Below, in pieces: positions 39,946 to 48,892 of a DNA stretch of 64,000 nt. A model generated the notes under the pieces. The model did no database searches and was not told the origin of the DNA. It saw only the letters and a program-made list of their open reading frames with translations. The position numbers and the translations under genes are program-made. The DNA is taken from assembly GCA_034522495.1 (NCBI GenBank), contig JAXHLG010000002.1, positions 496,001-560,000 of the forward strand. The letters are read 5' to 3'. Source of the DNA: JAXHLG01 sp034522495 (GTDB taxonomy: Bacteria; Patescibacteriota; Minisyncoccia; Moranbacterales; DUUL01). The stretch's first letter is position 1; the number at the start of each line of letters is the position of its first letter.

Positions 39946-41341
39946 CATCTTGACAAACAGCCGGGGAATTCTTGGCATGAATTCGCGAAACCTGCGGTTT
40001 ATGCGGCCTTATAATTTAAAAAAGGCCAAAAGACTGGCCGATGACAAGCTCAAAAGCAAAGCGATTCTCAAGAAAAATGAAATCCCGGTTCCCAAACTGC
40101 TGGCAAAAATCAAAACCAGGCAAGAGCTGGAAGCTTTTGATTTTTCCTCTCTGCCGAACAGTTTTGTTTTAAAGCCCACCTCCGGACTCGGGGGAGAGGG
40201 GATTTTGGTGGTTTATGGAAGAAAAAAAGGCGAGCAAAACACTTGGGTTAAAGCGGATAGAAGCTTTGTTACTGAAGAAGATTTAAAAAATCAGATTCAG
40301 AACATTCTCGACGGTTCTTTTTCCCGTATCAATACGCCCGGAGTCGCTTTTTTTGAAGAAAGAATTAAGCTATCGAAAAATTTCAAGCCTTATTCCTACA
40401 AGGGAGTGCCGGACATAAGAGTGATTGTTTACAACGGCGTGCCGGTGATGGCCATGCTTCGACTGGCTACCAAAGAGTCCAGCGGAAAAGCCAATCTTCA
40501 GCTGGGAGGAATCGGTTGCGGAGTAGATATGGCAACCGGAACGACTACTTCGGCGGTGCAGGGAAAGTCGAAGTCCTTGGAGTACCTGCCCGGAACGCGG
40601 CTGCCTCTAAGCGGAATCAAAATTCCTTATTGGGATGAAATTTTAAAGCTGTCCGTCGAAGCCCAAAAGGCGACAAATCTGGGTTTTTTGGGCGCAGACG
40701 TTGCCATCGACAGAGAGAGAGGGCCTGTTTTTCTGGAATTGAACGCCAGGCCTGGATTGTCTATTCAAATTGCCAACCTGGAAGGTCTCCTGGGGAGGCT
40801 CCAGCGAGTGGAGGGATTGAAGGTAAAATCTTTAAAACACGGCATTAAAATCGCCAAAAACCTTTTCGGCGGAGAAATCGAAGAAGAAATGGAGGAGCTT
40901 TCCGGAAAAAAAGTGATTAGTACTGTGGAGAAAATCAAACTGTTTGGCAAAAATGAAGAGGAGATTGAAGTGGAAGCCAAAATCGACACCGGGGCTTATT
41001 CGACCTCAATTGATACGGATTTGGCAAAAAAGTTAGGTTTTGAGGAGCTTATTCAAGCGTTTGAGAAGATTGAAATTCCAGAAGACTTTTCCAGAGACAA
41101 TATAAAAGAAATTGAGGAGGAATTGCGGAAAAAGCATTTAAAAAAGATTGATAATTTAGCCGATATTTCCGCTGTCTATTCTTCAAGCGGGGTAACTATT
41201 AGGCCAAAGGTTAAAGTTAAATTCATTATGGATGAGGAAGAAATTAGCACCAATGTCAATATAGTGAAAAGAGACGAAATGAAATACCAAGTTTTAATTG
41301 GCAGAAAAAACTTAAAAAAGTTTTTAGTGGAAATTAAGTAA
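39938..41341 (+). CDS. ATP-grasp ligase fused to a retropepsin-like protease domain
   Basis: 467 residues. Residues 1-305 are an ATP-grasp ligase of the alpha-L-glutamate-ligase-like / sugar-transfer-associated type: NSFVLKPTSGLGGEGILVV (glycine-rich loop), PDIRVIVYNGVPVMAMLRLATK, and the metal-binding GPVFLELNARPGLSIQ. Residues 325-467 form a retropepsin-like domain with DTGAYSTS at 350-357 and a closing VLIGRKNL, as in the RimK-associated ATP-dependent protease family (formerly annotated zinc protease). Joining a peptide-bond-forming ligase to a putative peptidase in one chain suggests it both adds and removes an amino-acid or peptide tag; this is inference from the family. Confidence 0.88.
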   Translation: MFNILTNSRGILGMNSRNLRFMRPYNLKKAKRLADDKLKSKAILKKNEIPVPKLLAKIKTRQELEAFDFSSLPNSFVLKPTSGLGGEGILVVYGRKKGEQNTWVKADRSFVTEEDLKNQIQNILDGSFSRINTPGVAFFEERIKLSKNFKPYSYKGVPDIRVIVYNGVPVMAMLRLATKESSGKANLQLGGIGCGVDMATGTTTSAVQGKSKSLEYLPGTRLPLSGIKIPYWDEILKLSVEAQKATNLGFLGADVAIDRERGPVFLELNARPGLSIQIANLEGLLGRLQRVEGLKVKSLKHGIKIAKNLFGGEIEEEMEELSGKKVISTVEKIKLFGKNEEEIEVEAKIDTGAYSTSIDTDLAKKLGFEELIQAFEKIEIPEDFSRDNIKEIEEELRKKHLKKIDNLADISAVYSSSGVTIRPKVKVKFIMDEEEISTNVNIVKRDEMKYQVLIGRKNLKKFLVEIK

Positions 41342-41347
41342 CTGATT

Positions 41348-42802
41348 ATGGATAATATAAAGAGGGTGGAAGATGTAAAGAAGACTTTCCAAATAAATAA
41401 TTACAAAGTTTTTGGTATTGGCGGGTTGCCTCTGACTAGAAGCGAGGCTTACCCTATAATGCAAGACTTTGAGCTAATTTGTTCTAACAAGACAGGGGAG
41501 TGGGAAAGCGTGGAGCAAAAAATAAAAATAAATAAATTTTCCATTAAAAATAACCCGGGTTCAAAGAAGCCGGAAGAGATCCTTTCAGATCAAACAGTAA
41601 TTGATTATATTCGAAAAAATTCAAGGAAGAAAAAGGTGGGTATTTATATAATGAAACCCAATAAAGCGATAGAAGATGTCTGCAAAAAAAATAATTGGAC
41701 CGCCATCTCTTCTCCTCTTGATCTTTACAAAAAATATAGTAATCGAGTCAATTTCTATGATTTATTAAAAAAGGCTGGTATCACGAAAGACTATTTATAC
41801 ATTAACTATCAAGATTTATCAAGCAAAAAGGAAGAAGTATTTCTCTTGGGAGAGCGGGTGGTTGTGCAGGTCTTGGAAGAAGAAGGGGGCGGCAAAGGAA
41901 CTTTCTTTTTTGAAAAAACGCAAAAAGACTCTATGCAGGTTGAAATCAAAAAGCGATTGTCTGATATTAAGAGAGAAGATAAATTGATTGTCTCTAAGTT
42001 TGTTGATGGACCGGTTATGAGTTTTACGGCTTGCGTTACAAGAGATAATGGCATATTAACTTTGAAGCCTCAACTCCAGTTAATTGACATAAAGGAGTCC
42101 GTAGAGAAAAAAAGCAACGCTCAGGGAATTTTCTGCGGCCATGATTGGTCGTTGTCAAATGATTTGCCGGAAGATTTGATTAAGGAAACAGACAACATGG
42201 GGAATAAAATCGGCAATTTATTAAAAAAAGATGGTTACAAGGGGATATTTGGAGTGGATTTCATTTGGGACCGAAAAAGCTCCAAAATAATTCCCCTTGA
42301 AATAAATGCCAGAATTTTAGGAGCTTACCCGGCTCAGGTTCAGGTTCAATTAGAAGCCTCGGAAGTTCCATTGCTAGCATTTCACTTTCTGGAACACTTA
42401 GGAATTGATTACCGGATAAATAGCAAAAATGTTTTTAGGAATGATTTCGATTACGAAGGTTCTCATTTGATACTATTTAATTTTTTGGGGAATGATATAA
42501 TATTCAATGAAAACCTCCCGGGAGGTGTTTATGAAATTGACGAAAACGGCAGATTGCTTTTTTTGCGTTATGGTTTTGAGTTGTCAGATATTAAAGATGA
42601 AAATCGAGAATTCATTTTAACGGACGGAGCGCCTGTAAAAGGAAGGACTGTGAAGAAGGATAAAAAAATATTAAGGATAATTGCCAAAAGAAGTCTTGCC
42701 AAAGGAGATGGAAAAGAGCTAAATAATTGGGGTCTAACAATAACTTCCTCAATCAAAGACAAGATTAGAGAATGCTCAACTCTGCTGAAAGCCGATTTGT
42801 AA
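41348..42802 (+). CDS. ATP-grasp ligase (484 aa)
   Basis: It starts 6 nt after the previous gene. A unique N-terminal part (residues 1-125) has GIGGLPLTRSEAYPIM. The ATP-grasp fold spans about 130-350: RVNFYDLLKKAGI, RVVVQVLEEEGGGKGTFFF as the ATP-binding loop, LIVSKFVDGPVMSFTACV, and GIFGVDFIWDRKSSKIIPLEINARILGAYPAQVQ with the metal-binding Glu and Asn. A C-terminal part of about 110 residues (YEGSHLILFNFLGNDIIF...GVYEIDENGRLLFLR) resembles a biotin-carboxylase-C or carbamoyl-type closing domain. It should join a carboxylate to an amine or thiol via acyl phosphate. Substrates are unknown. Confidence 0.8.
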   Translation: MDNIKRVEDVKKTFQINNYKVFGIGGLPLTRSEAYPIMQDFELICSNKTGEWESVEQKIKINKFSIKNNPGSKKPEEILSDQTVIDYIRKNSRKKKVGIYIMKPNKAIEDVCKKNNWTAISSPLDLYKKYSNRVNFYDLLKKAGITKDYLYINYQDLSSKKEEVFLLGERVVVQVLEEEGGGKGTFFFEKTQKDSMQVEIKKRLSDIKREDKLIVSKFVDGPVMSFTACVTRDNGILTLKPQLQLIDIKESVEKKSNAQGIFCGHDWSLSNDLPEDLIKETDNMGNKIGNLLKKDGYKGIFGVDFIWDRKSSKIIPLEINARILGAYPAQVQVQLEASEVPLLAFHFLEHLGIDYRINSKNVFRNDFDYEGSHLILFNFLGNDIIFNENLPGGVYEIDENGRLLFLRYGFELSDIKDENREFILTDGAPVKGRTVKKDKKILRIIAKRSLAKGDGKELNNWGLTITSSIKDKIRECSTLLKADL

Positions 42803-42811
42803 TGGTTATTC

Positions 42812-43717
42812 ATGAAAAATGTATTGATAAGCGTTCCAGTTAAAGGAGAAGGCGGTTTCCTGGAGGAGACAGCCGTAGGAAGACTGGAACAGCTCTTGAG
42901 TGAAAGCGGGGACATTAATTTTTTAGGAAATATTAATCTCAAGGATTGCACTTTACGCAATGGCGAAATTTTTAAAAAAGGAGAGCTTATTAAAAAGCCG
43001 GATTTAATATTTTGGTACGGCAAGGGGATGTTAAAGTATTGGAATTTGCTAAAAGCTCTCTCGCTGGAAAGCCGAGTCATTAAAAATCCCGACTCATCTA
43101 AAATTGTTAGTAGTAAATTTTTAGCGCATAGTTTATTAAAAAAACATGGATTGCCGGTAGCCGATTTTGCCTTGGTTGATTATTTGGACTTTGATTCTAT
43201 GAAAAAAATTTTAAAGGAATGGGGAGCGGTTTTAATCAAGCCACAAGATGGAAGCTTCGGAAGAGGCATTATAAAAGTGGAAGATTTTGAAATTTTCAGA
43301 GATATTGCCGGGATGTTGAAATTGGAAAATAAACAGCAAAAAATCTTAGTAGAAAAGTTTTATCCTAATAAGGCAAAAGATTGGATCAGCACTACGGTCA
43401 TAGGAGGCGAGGTTGTTTATGGCTATAGAAAAAATGAAGAAAAATTTGAGAACTGGAAAGTTTTTGATCCTATCGCCAAAGGCGGAAATGCTCACTATGT
43501 TGATCCCGCTCCGGTAAGAAAGCTGGCAGAGAAAGCCGCCGGCTGCTTGGGGGCTGAAATAGTTGGTTTTGACTTTATAAAAACCGAAAAAGGCTATATA
43601 TTGGTAGATGAGAATAACTTTCCCGGCTTATACGATGAAGCCTTCAGCGCCGTCAATAAATCACCGGAGAAGCTTATGTGTAAGATGATTAAGCAAGAAG
43701 CTATCCCAGACAGATAA
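42812..43717 (+). CDS. ATP-grasp ligase, RimK-like (301 aa)
   Basis: It starts 9 nt after the previous gene. The N-terminal pre-ATP-grasp part ends at VIKNPDSSKIVSSKFLAHSLLKKHGLPVADF, where RimK-type enzymes have the N-x-K helix. VLIKPQDGSFGRGIIKV is the ATP-binding glycine loop; ILVEKFYPNKAKDWISTTVIGGEVVYGYRK and GAEIVGFDFIKTEKGYILVDENNFPGLY form the active site, with the Glu-Asn-Asn metal ligands. It is expected to make an amide or peptide bond. Substrate is unknown. Confidence 0.82.
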   Translation: MKNVLISVPVKGEGGFLEETAVGRLEQLLSESGDINFLGNINLKDCTLRNGEIFKKGELIKKPDLIFWYGKGMLKYWNLLKALSLESRVIKNPDSSKIVSSKFLAHSLLKKHGLPVADFALVDYLDFDSMKKILKEWGAVLIKPQDGSFGRGIIKVEDFEIFRDIAGMLKLENKQQKILVEKFYPNKAKDWISTTVIGGEVVYGYRKNEEKFENWKVFDPIAKGGNAHYVDPAPVRKLAEKAAGCLGAEIVGFDFIKTEKGYILVDENNFPGLYDEAFSAVNKSPEKLMCKMIKQEAIPDR

Positions 43718-43738
43718 TTTAAAAACACGAAAAAAATT

Positions 43739-44641
43739 ATGAAATTGTGTATTATCGGAGTAAATAAGAATCTTTATGCTCCTAAAAGAGTGTTCCAGGA
43801 GGCTCAAAAAAGAGGTTGTGAAGTGAAATCAACCACTTGGCATGAACTGGATTTTTTGGTCCGGGATGATGATTTTCAAATTAGAATTGGTGGTAAAGAC
43901 CTTAAAGAGTTCGATGCTGTTTTTTGCAGAAATGCGCGCTACGTTAATCATGGCGGGAAAGAAGCTTTAGACAAGAGGTATTTATTGAGGATATTAAGAA
44001 TGTATTGTGAATCAAGCAATGTATATTTGTTTAATAAAGAATTTCAATTAATGAATAAGTTACAGCAAGCGGCTTTTTTTGCGATTCATGATATACCCAC
44101 TTTAGATTCATATTATTTGGATGAAAAAAAAGATATTTCGAATTTTAAAAAAAAGTTTCCCATGGTTATAAAGCCGCTTGAAGGGAGTGGAGGAAGAGGG
44201 ATCTTTTTAATTAGCAATAAAGAAGAGTTTAATAATTTTTTAAAGCAAAATAAGCTTCCCGGGTCGCATCATGAGATCCAGAAATATTATCAAATAAAGG
44301 GAGATATAAGGGTTTTGGCTTTAGAAGGAAAAATATTAGGCGCGATTAAACGAATTCCCGCCAAGGACGGTTGGATAACTAATTATTCAAATGGAGGCAA
44401 TGCAATTAACTTTGAGTGCGGCGAAGAAATTAAACAGCTAGCTTTAAGGGTTGTCAATAAGACTGGGTTAAACTATGCAGGCATTGATATACTAATGGAA
44501 AATAATAAGCCCAGAGTGATTGAGTTGAATGAATTTGCCCAATTCGAAGGGTTTGAGAAGGCTACGGGAATTAATGTGGCCAAAAAAATTGTAGATGCTA
44601 TAATGGAAAAAACGAAAGAAAAGAAAAATGAAAATGTATAA
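43739..44641 (+). CDS. ATP-grasp ligase, RimK-like (300 aa)
   Basis: It follows after 21 nt. Order of motifs: LFNKEFQLMNKLQQAAFFAIHDIPTLDSYYL, MVIKPLEGSGGRGIFLI (ATP loop), EIQKYYQIKGDIRVLALEGKILGAIKRIPAKDGWITNYSNGGNA, and GLNYAGIDILMENNKPRVIELNEFAQFEGFE with Glu and Asn in the metal site. This is the RimK / glutamate-ligase pattern, including the GDIRV and NxxxGG blocks. It is the fourth ATP-grasp protein in a row and is closer to RimK than the other three. Its likely product is an amide-linked amino acid or short peptide on a protein or wall precursor. Confidence 0.85.
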   Translation: MKLCIIGVNKNLYAPKRVFQEAQKRGCEVKSTTWHELDFLVRDDDFQIRIGGKDLKEFDAVFCRNARYVNHGGKEALDKRYLLRILRMYCESSNVYLFNKEFQLMNKLQQAAFFAIHDIPTLDSYYLDEKKDISNFKKKFPMVIKPLEGSGGRGIFLISNKEEFNNFLKQNKLPGSHHEIQKYYQIKGDIRVLALEGKILGAIKRIPAKDGWITNYSNGGNAINFECGEEIKQLALRVVNKTGLNYAGIDILMENNKPRVIELNEFAQFEGFEKATGINVAKKIVDAIMEKTKEKKNENV

Positions 44642-44677
44642 CCAGCTTATGGGAGTTTTTGAGTTTATTTTATTCAT

Positions 44678-47209
44678 ATGAAGAAAAAAAGCCTTAAGTC
44701 AAAGGCTTATGCCTTGGTTAAAGGAATAAAAAACAAGCTTTTCAGCAAAAAGACTTTGAAGGTTTTGGCGGTTTTGTTTTTGGCCGGGGTTCTTTCCGTG
44801 GCCGGGTTGTTTATTTATTATATGAAAGACCTGCCCGATCCGGAAAAAATAAACAAAAGGATAGTCAGCGAATCCACCAAGATCTATGACCGCACCGGGC
44901 AGCACCTATTGTATAAAATTCACGGGGAAGAAAATAGAACCCTGATCTCAATCGATCAGGTTCCGGATACGGTCAAATACGCTACCATTGCGCTGGAAGA
45001 TGAAAAATTTTACGATCATTTCGGAATTGACTTTCGCGGGATTATGCGGGCCGCCGTTAAAGATGTTTTGCATAGGGAGGTGGTGCAGGGAGGTTCCACC
45101 ATAACCCAGCAATTTGTCAAAAACTCCATTCTCACTTCGGAAAAGAAAATTTCCCGAAAAATCAAGGAGGTGGTTTTGGCTCTGGAGATAGAACAAAAAT
45201 TTACCAAAGAAGAGATTTTAAAGATGTATTTAAATGAAATTCCATACGGATCCAACGCTTACGGGATTGAAGCCGCCGCTCAGACGTTCTTTAGCAAGCA
45301 TGCCAGCGAACTGACCCTGGCCGAGTCGGCTCTACTGGCCTCTCTCCCTAAAGCTCCGACCTATTATTCGCCATATGGATCGAATACAGAAACTCTCTTA
45401 ATTCGCTGGAATCACGCTTTAAATAAAATGGAGCAATTGGGATATATAACGCAGGAGCAAAAAGAAGAAGCGCAAGACGTTGACATCTTGGACAAAATCA
45501 AGCCCATCAAGGACAGCATTAAAGCGCCTCACTTTGTTATGTATATTAAAGAACAATTGGTTGAGAAATACGGCGAAGAAGAAATGAAGAGAAGAGGGCT
45601 CAAAGTCCATACCACGCTTGACTGGCAAAAACAGCAGACCGCCGAGAGAGTAGTGGAAGAAAAAGTGGACGAATTAGGAGAAAAACACGGATTTACCAAT
45701 GCCTCGCTGGTAGCGATTAATCCCCAAAACGGCCAAATTTTAGCCATGGTCGGCTCTAAAGATTATTTCAGCGAAGAAATTGACGGCAAGGTCAATGTCG
45801 CTTTACGCCCCCGCCAGCCGGGCTCATCATTCAAACCCTACGTTTACGCTGAAGCTTTCGAGCTGGGTTATACTCCAAAAACACAGCTTTTCGATGTAGA
45901 AACCAACTTCTCAGCCAGCGGAGATGAAGATGACTACGTCCCTCATAATTACACCGGAGAGTTTCACGGACCGGTTCAAATTGAAGACGCCCTGGCGACC
46001 TCATTGAACATTCCGGCGGTCAAAACTCTTTATCTAGCAGGAGTTAATAAATCAATAAACCTGGCTAAATCCATGGGGATTGAGGGCTTGAACAATCCTG
46101 ACAGGTACGGCCTTGCTCTGGTGCTCGGGGGAGGGGAAGTAAAACTCTTAAACCACGTAGCCGCCTTTTCTGTATTTGCCAATGAAGGCAAAAAGCAGGA
46201 CAAAGCTTCTATTTTAAAAATAGTGGACAATACGGGAAAAACTATTGAGGAATTTGAAGACAAAGAAGGAGAAGAAGTGCTGGAAAAACAGACCGCGCTT
46301 CGGATGTGCGATATCTTATCCGACAACAAGCTGAGAACGCCTCTTTTTGGAACAAATAATAATCTGCATATTCCCGGAAGACAAGTTATGGCCAAAACCG
46401 GCACCACAAATGAATACCGGGATGGCTGGCTTCTGGGCGCCACTCCTTCTCTTGCAGTGGGCGTTTGGGCCGGCAATAACGACAACACCAAAATGAAACC
46501 GGGCGCCAGCGGATCTCAAACAGCCGGGCCTATTTGGAATGCCTACCTAACCGAAGTCTTAGAAAATACCAAAAAGGAAGAATTTAAAAGCCCCGATGAT
46601 TTGGAAGAAACCGGCAAAGATGTGTTGGATGGAGAAATTGATGTTGAGCAAGAATTGGATGTCTGCGAATATGAAGACGGAAAATATTGTTTGGCTAACA
46701 GCAAATGCCCCGAGAAACTGCACGAAGAAAAAGATTTTTATAATGCCCATTCTATCTTGCACTATGTCGACAAAGACGATCCTTTGGGAGATGAACCCGA
46801 AAGGCCGGAAAGAGATCCCCAGTATGAAAACTGGGAAGACGGCGTCAAAGACTGGCTGGAAGAACAAGATGATGATGAAGAGCAATGGGAAATACCCGAA
46901 AAAGAATGCAAGAAAGAATATTTTAAAGACCTGTTTTCAAAAGTTGCCATTGAAAGCCCTTCCAACGGGGTCGTTATTGATACAAGCAATGTGGCCATTA
47001 AAGCAAACGTTTCCGGAAAAGCTTCAGCAAATAAAGTGGAATTTTATTTCGATGGAACAAAAATCGGAGAAGACAAATCCAAACCCTACTCTTACTCTTA
47101 CACCATCCCCTCGGAAAAAAACAACAGCCAAGTTAAAATAAAAGTCAAGCTTTCCGATGAATACGGAGGCACAGATGAAAAAGAGATAACGGTGAAAGTC
47201 GAATACTAG
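44678..47209 (+). CDS. Class A penicillin-binding protein (transglycosylase/transpeptidase)
   Basis: 843 residues. A basic cytoplasmic start and one transmembrane helix (about residues 27-49) precede a GT51 domain with the catalytic Glu in ALEDEKFYDHFGIDFRGI and the GGSTITQQFVKN block. The penicillin-binding domain has SSFKPYVYAEA (Ser-x-x-Lys), SLNIPA (Ser-x-Asn) and KTGTT (Lys-Thr-Gly). A 90-residue C-terminal immunoglobulin-like domain (AIESPSNGVVIDTSNVAIKANVSG...) follows a very acidic linker with four Cys in CEYEDGKYCLANSKC and CKKEY. It polymerises and crosslinks peptidoglycan outside the membrane. It lies 36 nt after the last ATP-grasp gene and ends the operon. Confidence 0.95.
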   Translation: MKKKSLKSKAYALVKGIKNKLFSKKTLKVLAVLFLAGVLSVAGLFIYYMKDLPDPEKINKRIVSESTKIYDRTGQHLLYKIHGEENRTLISIDQVPDTVKYATIALEDEKFYDHFGIDFRGIMRAAVKDVLHREVVQGGSTITQQFVKNSILTSEKKISRKIKEVVLALEIEQKFTKEEILKMYLNEIPYGSNAYGIEAAAQTFFSKHASELTLAESALLASLPKAPTYYSPYGSNTETLLIRWNHALNKMEQLGYITQEQKEEAQDVDILDKIKPIKDSIKAPHFVMYIKEQLVEKYGEEEMKRRGLKVHTTLDWQKQQTAERVVEEKVDELGEKHGFTNASLVAINPQNGQILAMVGSKDYFSEEIDGKVNVALRPRQPGSSFKPYVYAEAFELGYTPKTQLFDVETNFSASGDEDDYVPHNYTGEFHGPVQIEDALATSLNIPAVKTLYLAGVNKSINLAKSMGIEGLNNPDRYGLALVLGGGEVKLLNHVAAFSVFANEGKKQDKASILKIVDNTGKTIEEFEDKEGEEVLEKQTALRMCDILSDNKLRTPLFGTNNNLHIPGRQVMAKTGTTNEYRDGWLLGATPSLAVGVWAGNNDNTKMKPGASGSQTAGPIWNAYLTEVLENTKKEEFKSPDDLEETGKDVLDGEIDVEQELDVCEYEDGKYCLANSKCPEKLHEEKDFYNAHSILHYVDKDDPLGDEPERPERDPQYENWEDGVKDWLEEQDDDEEQWEIPEKECKKEYFKDLFSKVAIESPSNGVVIDTSNVAIKANVSGKASANKVEFYFDGTKIGEDKSKPYSYSYTIPSEKNNSQVKIKVKLSDEYGGTDEKEITVKVEY

Positions 47210-47210
47210 T

Positions 47211-47246
47211 TTACAAAAATTCCCCATAATTCGGGAATTTTTGTAA
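47211..47246. terminator. Terminator at the end of the ATP-grasp/PBP operon
   Basis: TTACAAAAATTCCC and GGGAATTTTTGTAA form a perfect 14-bp stem with a short loop, 1 nt after the stop codon. Confidence 0.88.
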
Positions 47247-47264
47247 TAGAATATGTTTTCAGCA

Positions 47265-47614
47265 GCCCCGCCGGAGAAAATGCTTATTGCATCAAGGGCA
47301 ATACGCTAAACGCGTATTGCTCAGGCTTGGAAGCTTTTCTCCATAAAAAAAGCCCTTTCCGTTTGGAGGGGCATTTTCCCAGCGGGGCACTCAATTTTCT
47401 AGCTAAAAATCTGCGACTTTCAGTCTTGATCGAAGGAATGCGCTTGGTGCCCCGCCGGAGAAAATGCTTTTCTTTTCAGGGCAATACGCTAAACGCGTAT
47501 TGCTCAAGCTTGGAAGATTTTCTCCATAAAAAAAGCCCTTTCTTTTTGGAGGGGCATTTTCCCAGCGGGGCACTCAATTTTCTAGCTAAAAATCTGCGAC
47601 TTTCAGTCTTGATT
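47265..47614 (+). repeat. Two tandem hairpin repeats (184-bp period) downstream of tRNA-Lys
   Basis: Units 47265-47388 and 47449-47572 each run from GCCCCGCCGGAGAAAATGC to GCATTTTCCCAGCGGGGC, an 18-bp imperfect terminal inverted repeat. Each encloses GCAATACGC-TAAAC-GCGTATTGC, another hairpin. The flank ACTCAATTTTCTAGCTAAAA is duplicated with them. They lie between a penicillin-binding protein terminator and the 3' end of tRNA-Lys. A frame of 113 codons crosses both units but is a product of the duplication. Confidence 0.88.
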
Positions 47615-47626
47615 TTTAGAGAAAAT

Positions 47627-47702
47627 TGGTGGGTGCAGGAGGAATCGAACCTCCGACCGTCAGCTTAAAAGGCTGCTGCTCTACCGACTGAGCTATGCAC
47701 CC
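47627..47702 (-). tRNA. tRNA-Lys (anticodon TTT), CCA encoded
   Basis: Reverse-strand acceptor GGGTGCA/TGCACCC, D-arm GCTC-AGTCGGTAGA-GC, anticodon loop CTTTTAA, T-arm GGAGG-TTCGATT-CCTCC, discriminator A followed by an encoded CCA (47627-47629). One G-A mismatch at the outer pair of the anticodon stem. Confidence 0.95.
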
Positions 47703-47778
47703 GTAAACACAATGGAAATTATAATCTTTGCTTGCTTAAAAGTCAATAGCTAGGTATAATCCCCAAATTCAAACCCCG

Positions 47779-48845
47779 GTGCCCCTTTTTCTCAAACAAG
47801 ATTAAGAGTAGTATATTCGCAATAGATTTCAGCTAATAATTAATTGTGAATATGCAGCCGATAACTTTTTATGAAAGAGAAATAATCGAAGTTTCTTTGA
47901 GGCTAAAAAGAAAGAAAGCTTGGATAGCTCGAAAATTGGGCAGGGATTATTCTGTCATTAAAAGAGAGATTAAAAGAAATTCAGGGGAGCATCTGCCCTA
48001 CAGAGCAATAGATGCCCAGTACTTTATGGAAAGGAGGGCTAAAAATACTAACAAGAGAAAACTGGATAAAGAAAAGAATCGGAAATTGAAAGAATACGTG
48101 GAGAAAAAAATTAGCGGGGATTGGTCACCGGAACAGATTGCTGGAAGATTAAAAGAGGAACCGCCTCCGGGGATTATGGAAACTATTAGCTATGAGAGTA
48201 TCTATGACTATATCTACAACGGAGCAGAAAAGCACAAAGAACTCTACCGGCATTTAAGAGTTGGGAGAAAGCAAAGGCAGAAAAGATATTTTCGCAAAAA
48301 GCAAGGAAATAAGCTGAAAAATAGGGTTTCTATTCATTTAAGGCCAAAAGAGGCAGACAAGAAAAAAGAGTATGGGCACTGGGAAACAGACTTGGTGGAA
48401 TTCGGCAGAAAACAGAAAGAGAATTTATCGGTTAAATATGAAAGAAAGGGAATGCTTTGCCGGCTTCACAAAGTATGGGGCAAATCAGCAATGGAGAATG
48501 AGGATTCTATTGCGGATACTATAGAGGGCTTCCCTAAATCTTGGGTTAAAAGCATGACCAGAGACAACGGAGGAGAAAATGCTAAGCATTTGGAAACCTT
48601 GGAAAACTTTGATGTCCCTTCTTACTTCTGCGATCCTTATTGCTCTTGGCAGAAAGGAGGGGTAGAAAATCTTAACAAACTTATTAGGCAATATTTTCCC
48701 AAGAAGGGAGATATTGCGAATGCTACGGAAAAAGATATACTGTTAGTGCAGGAAAGACTTAATAACCGTCCCAGGAAATCGCTTAACTATTTAACCCCCA
48801 ATGAAATTTTTGTGAAACGCTCTTAATTTTTTAAAAAAGGGGCAC
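47779..48845 (+). mobile_element. IS30-family insertion sequence
   Basis: About 1067 bp. Both ends read GTGCCCCTTTTT inward (47779-47790, and complement at 48834-48845), and the similarity continues with gaps to ATTAAGAG, giving imperfect inverted repeats of about 26-30 bp. It encloses one intact transposase gene. No clean short direct repeat is seen outside the ends. It lies 76 bp from tRNA-Lys. Confidence 0.88.
47852..48826 (+). CDS. IS30-family transposase
   Basis: 324 residues from the ATG at 47852 (a GTG two codons earlier is an alternative). The N-terminal helix-turn-helix domain has YEREIIEVSLRLKRKKAWIARKLGRDYSVIKREIKRNS and SWSPEQIAGRLK-type GDWSPEQIAGRLKEE. The catalytic DDE triad is seen as GHWETDLVEF, MTRDNGGEN and WQKGGVENLNKLIRQYFPK, typical of IS30. 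The frame is full length with no stop or frameshift, so the element may still be active. Confidence 0.93.
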   Translation: MQPITFYEREIIEVSLRLKRKKAWIARKLGRDYSVIKREIKRNSGEHLPYRAIDAQYFMERRAKNTNKRKLDKEKNRKLKEYVEKKISGDWSPEQIAGRLKEEPPPGIMETISYESIYDYIYNGAEKHKELYRHLRVGRKQRQKRYFRKKQGNKLKNRVSIHLRPKEADKKKEYGHWETDLVEFGRKQKENLSVKYERKGMLCRLHKVWGKSAMENEDSIADTIEGFPKSWVKSMTRDNGGENAKHLETLENFDVPSYFCDPYCSWQKGGVENLNKLIRQYFPKKGDIANATEKDILLVQERLNNRPRKSLNYLTPNEIFVKRS

Positions 48846-48892
48846 TAAATTCTTGAATCTTTAATCAAAATTGTAAAAATTAATATACTCAA

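Noticed and set aside
47327..47668. 113-codon forward frame with an internally repeated product
   Set aside because: It is created by the tandem duplication and runs into the tRNA-Lys gene; not a credible protein.
47779..48845. IS30 element as the source of the MITE-like repeats
   Set aside because: Its ends (GTGCCCCTTTTT) do not match GGGACTGTTTCCAA or GAAACCACTGAAGAAT.
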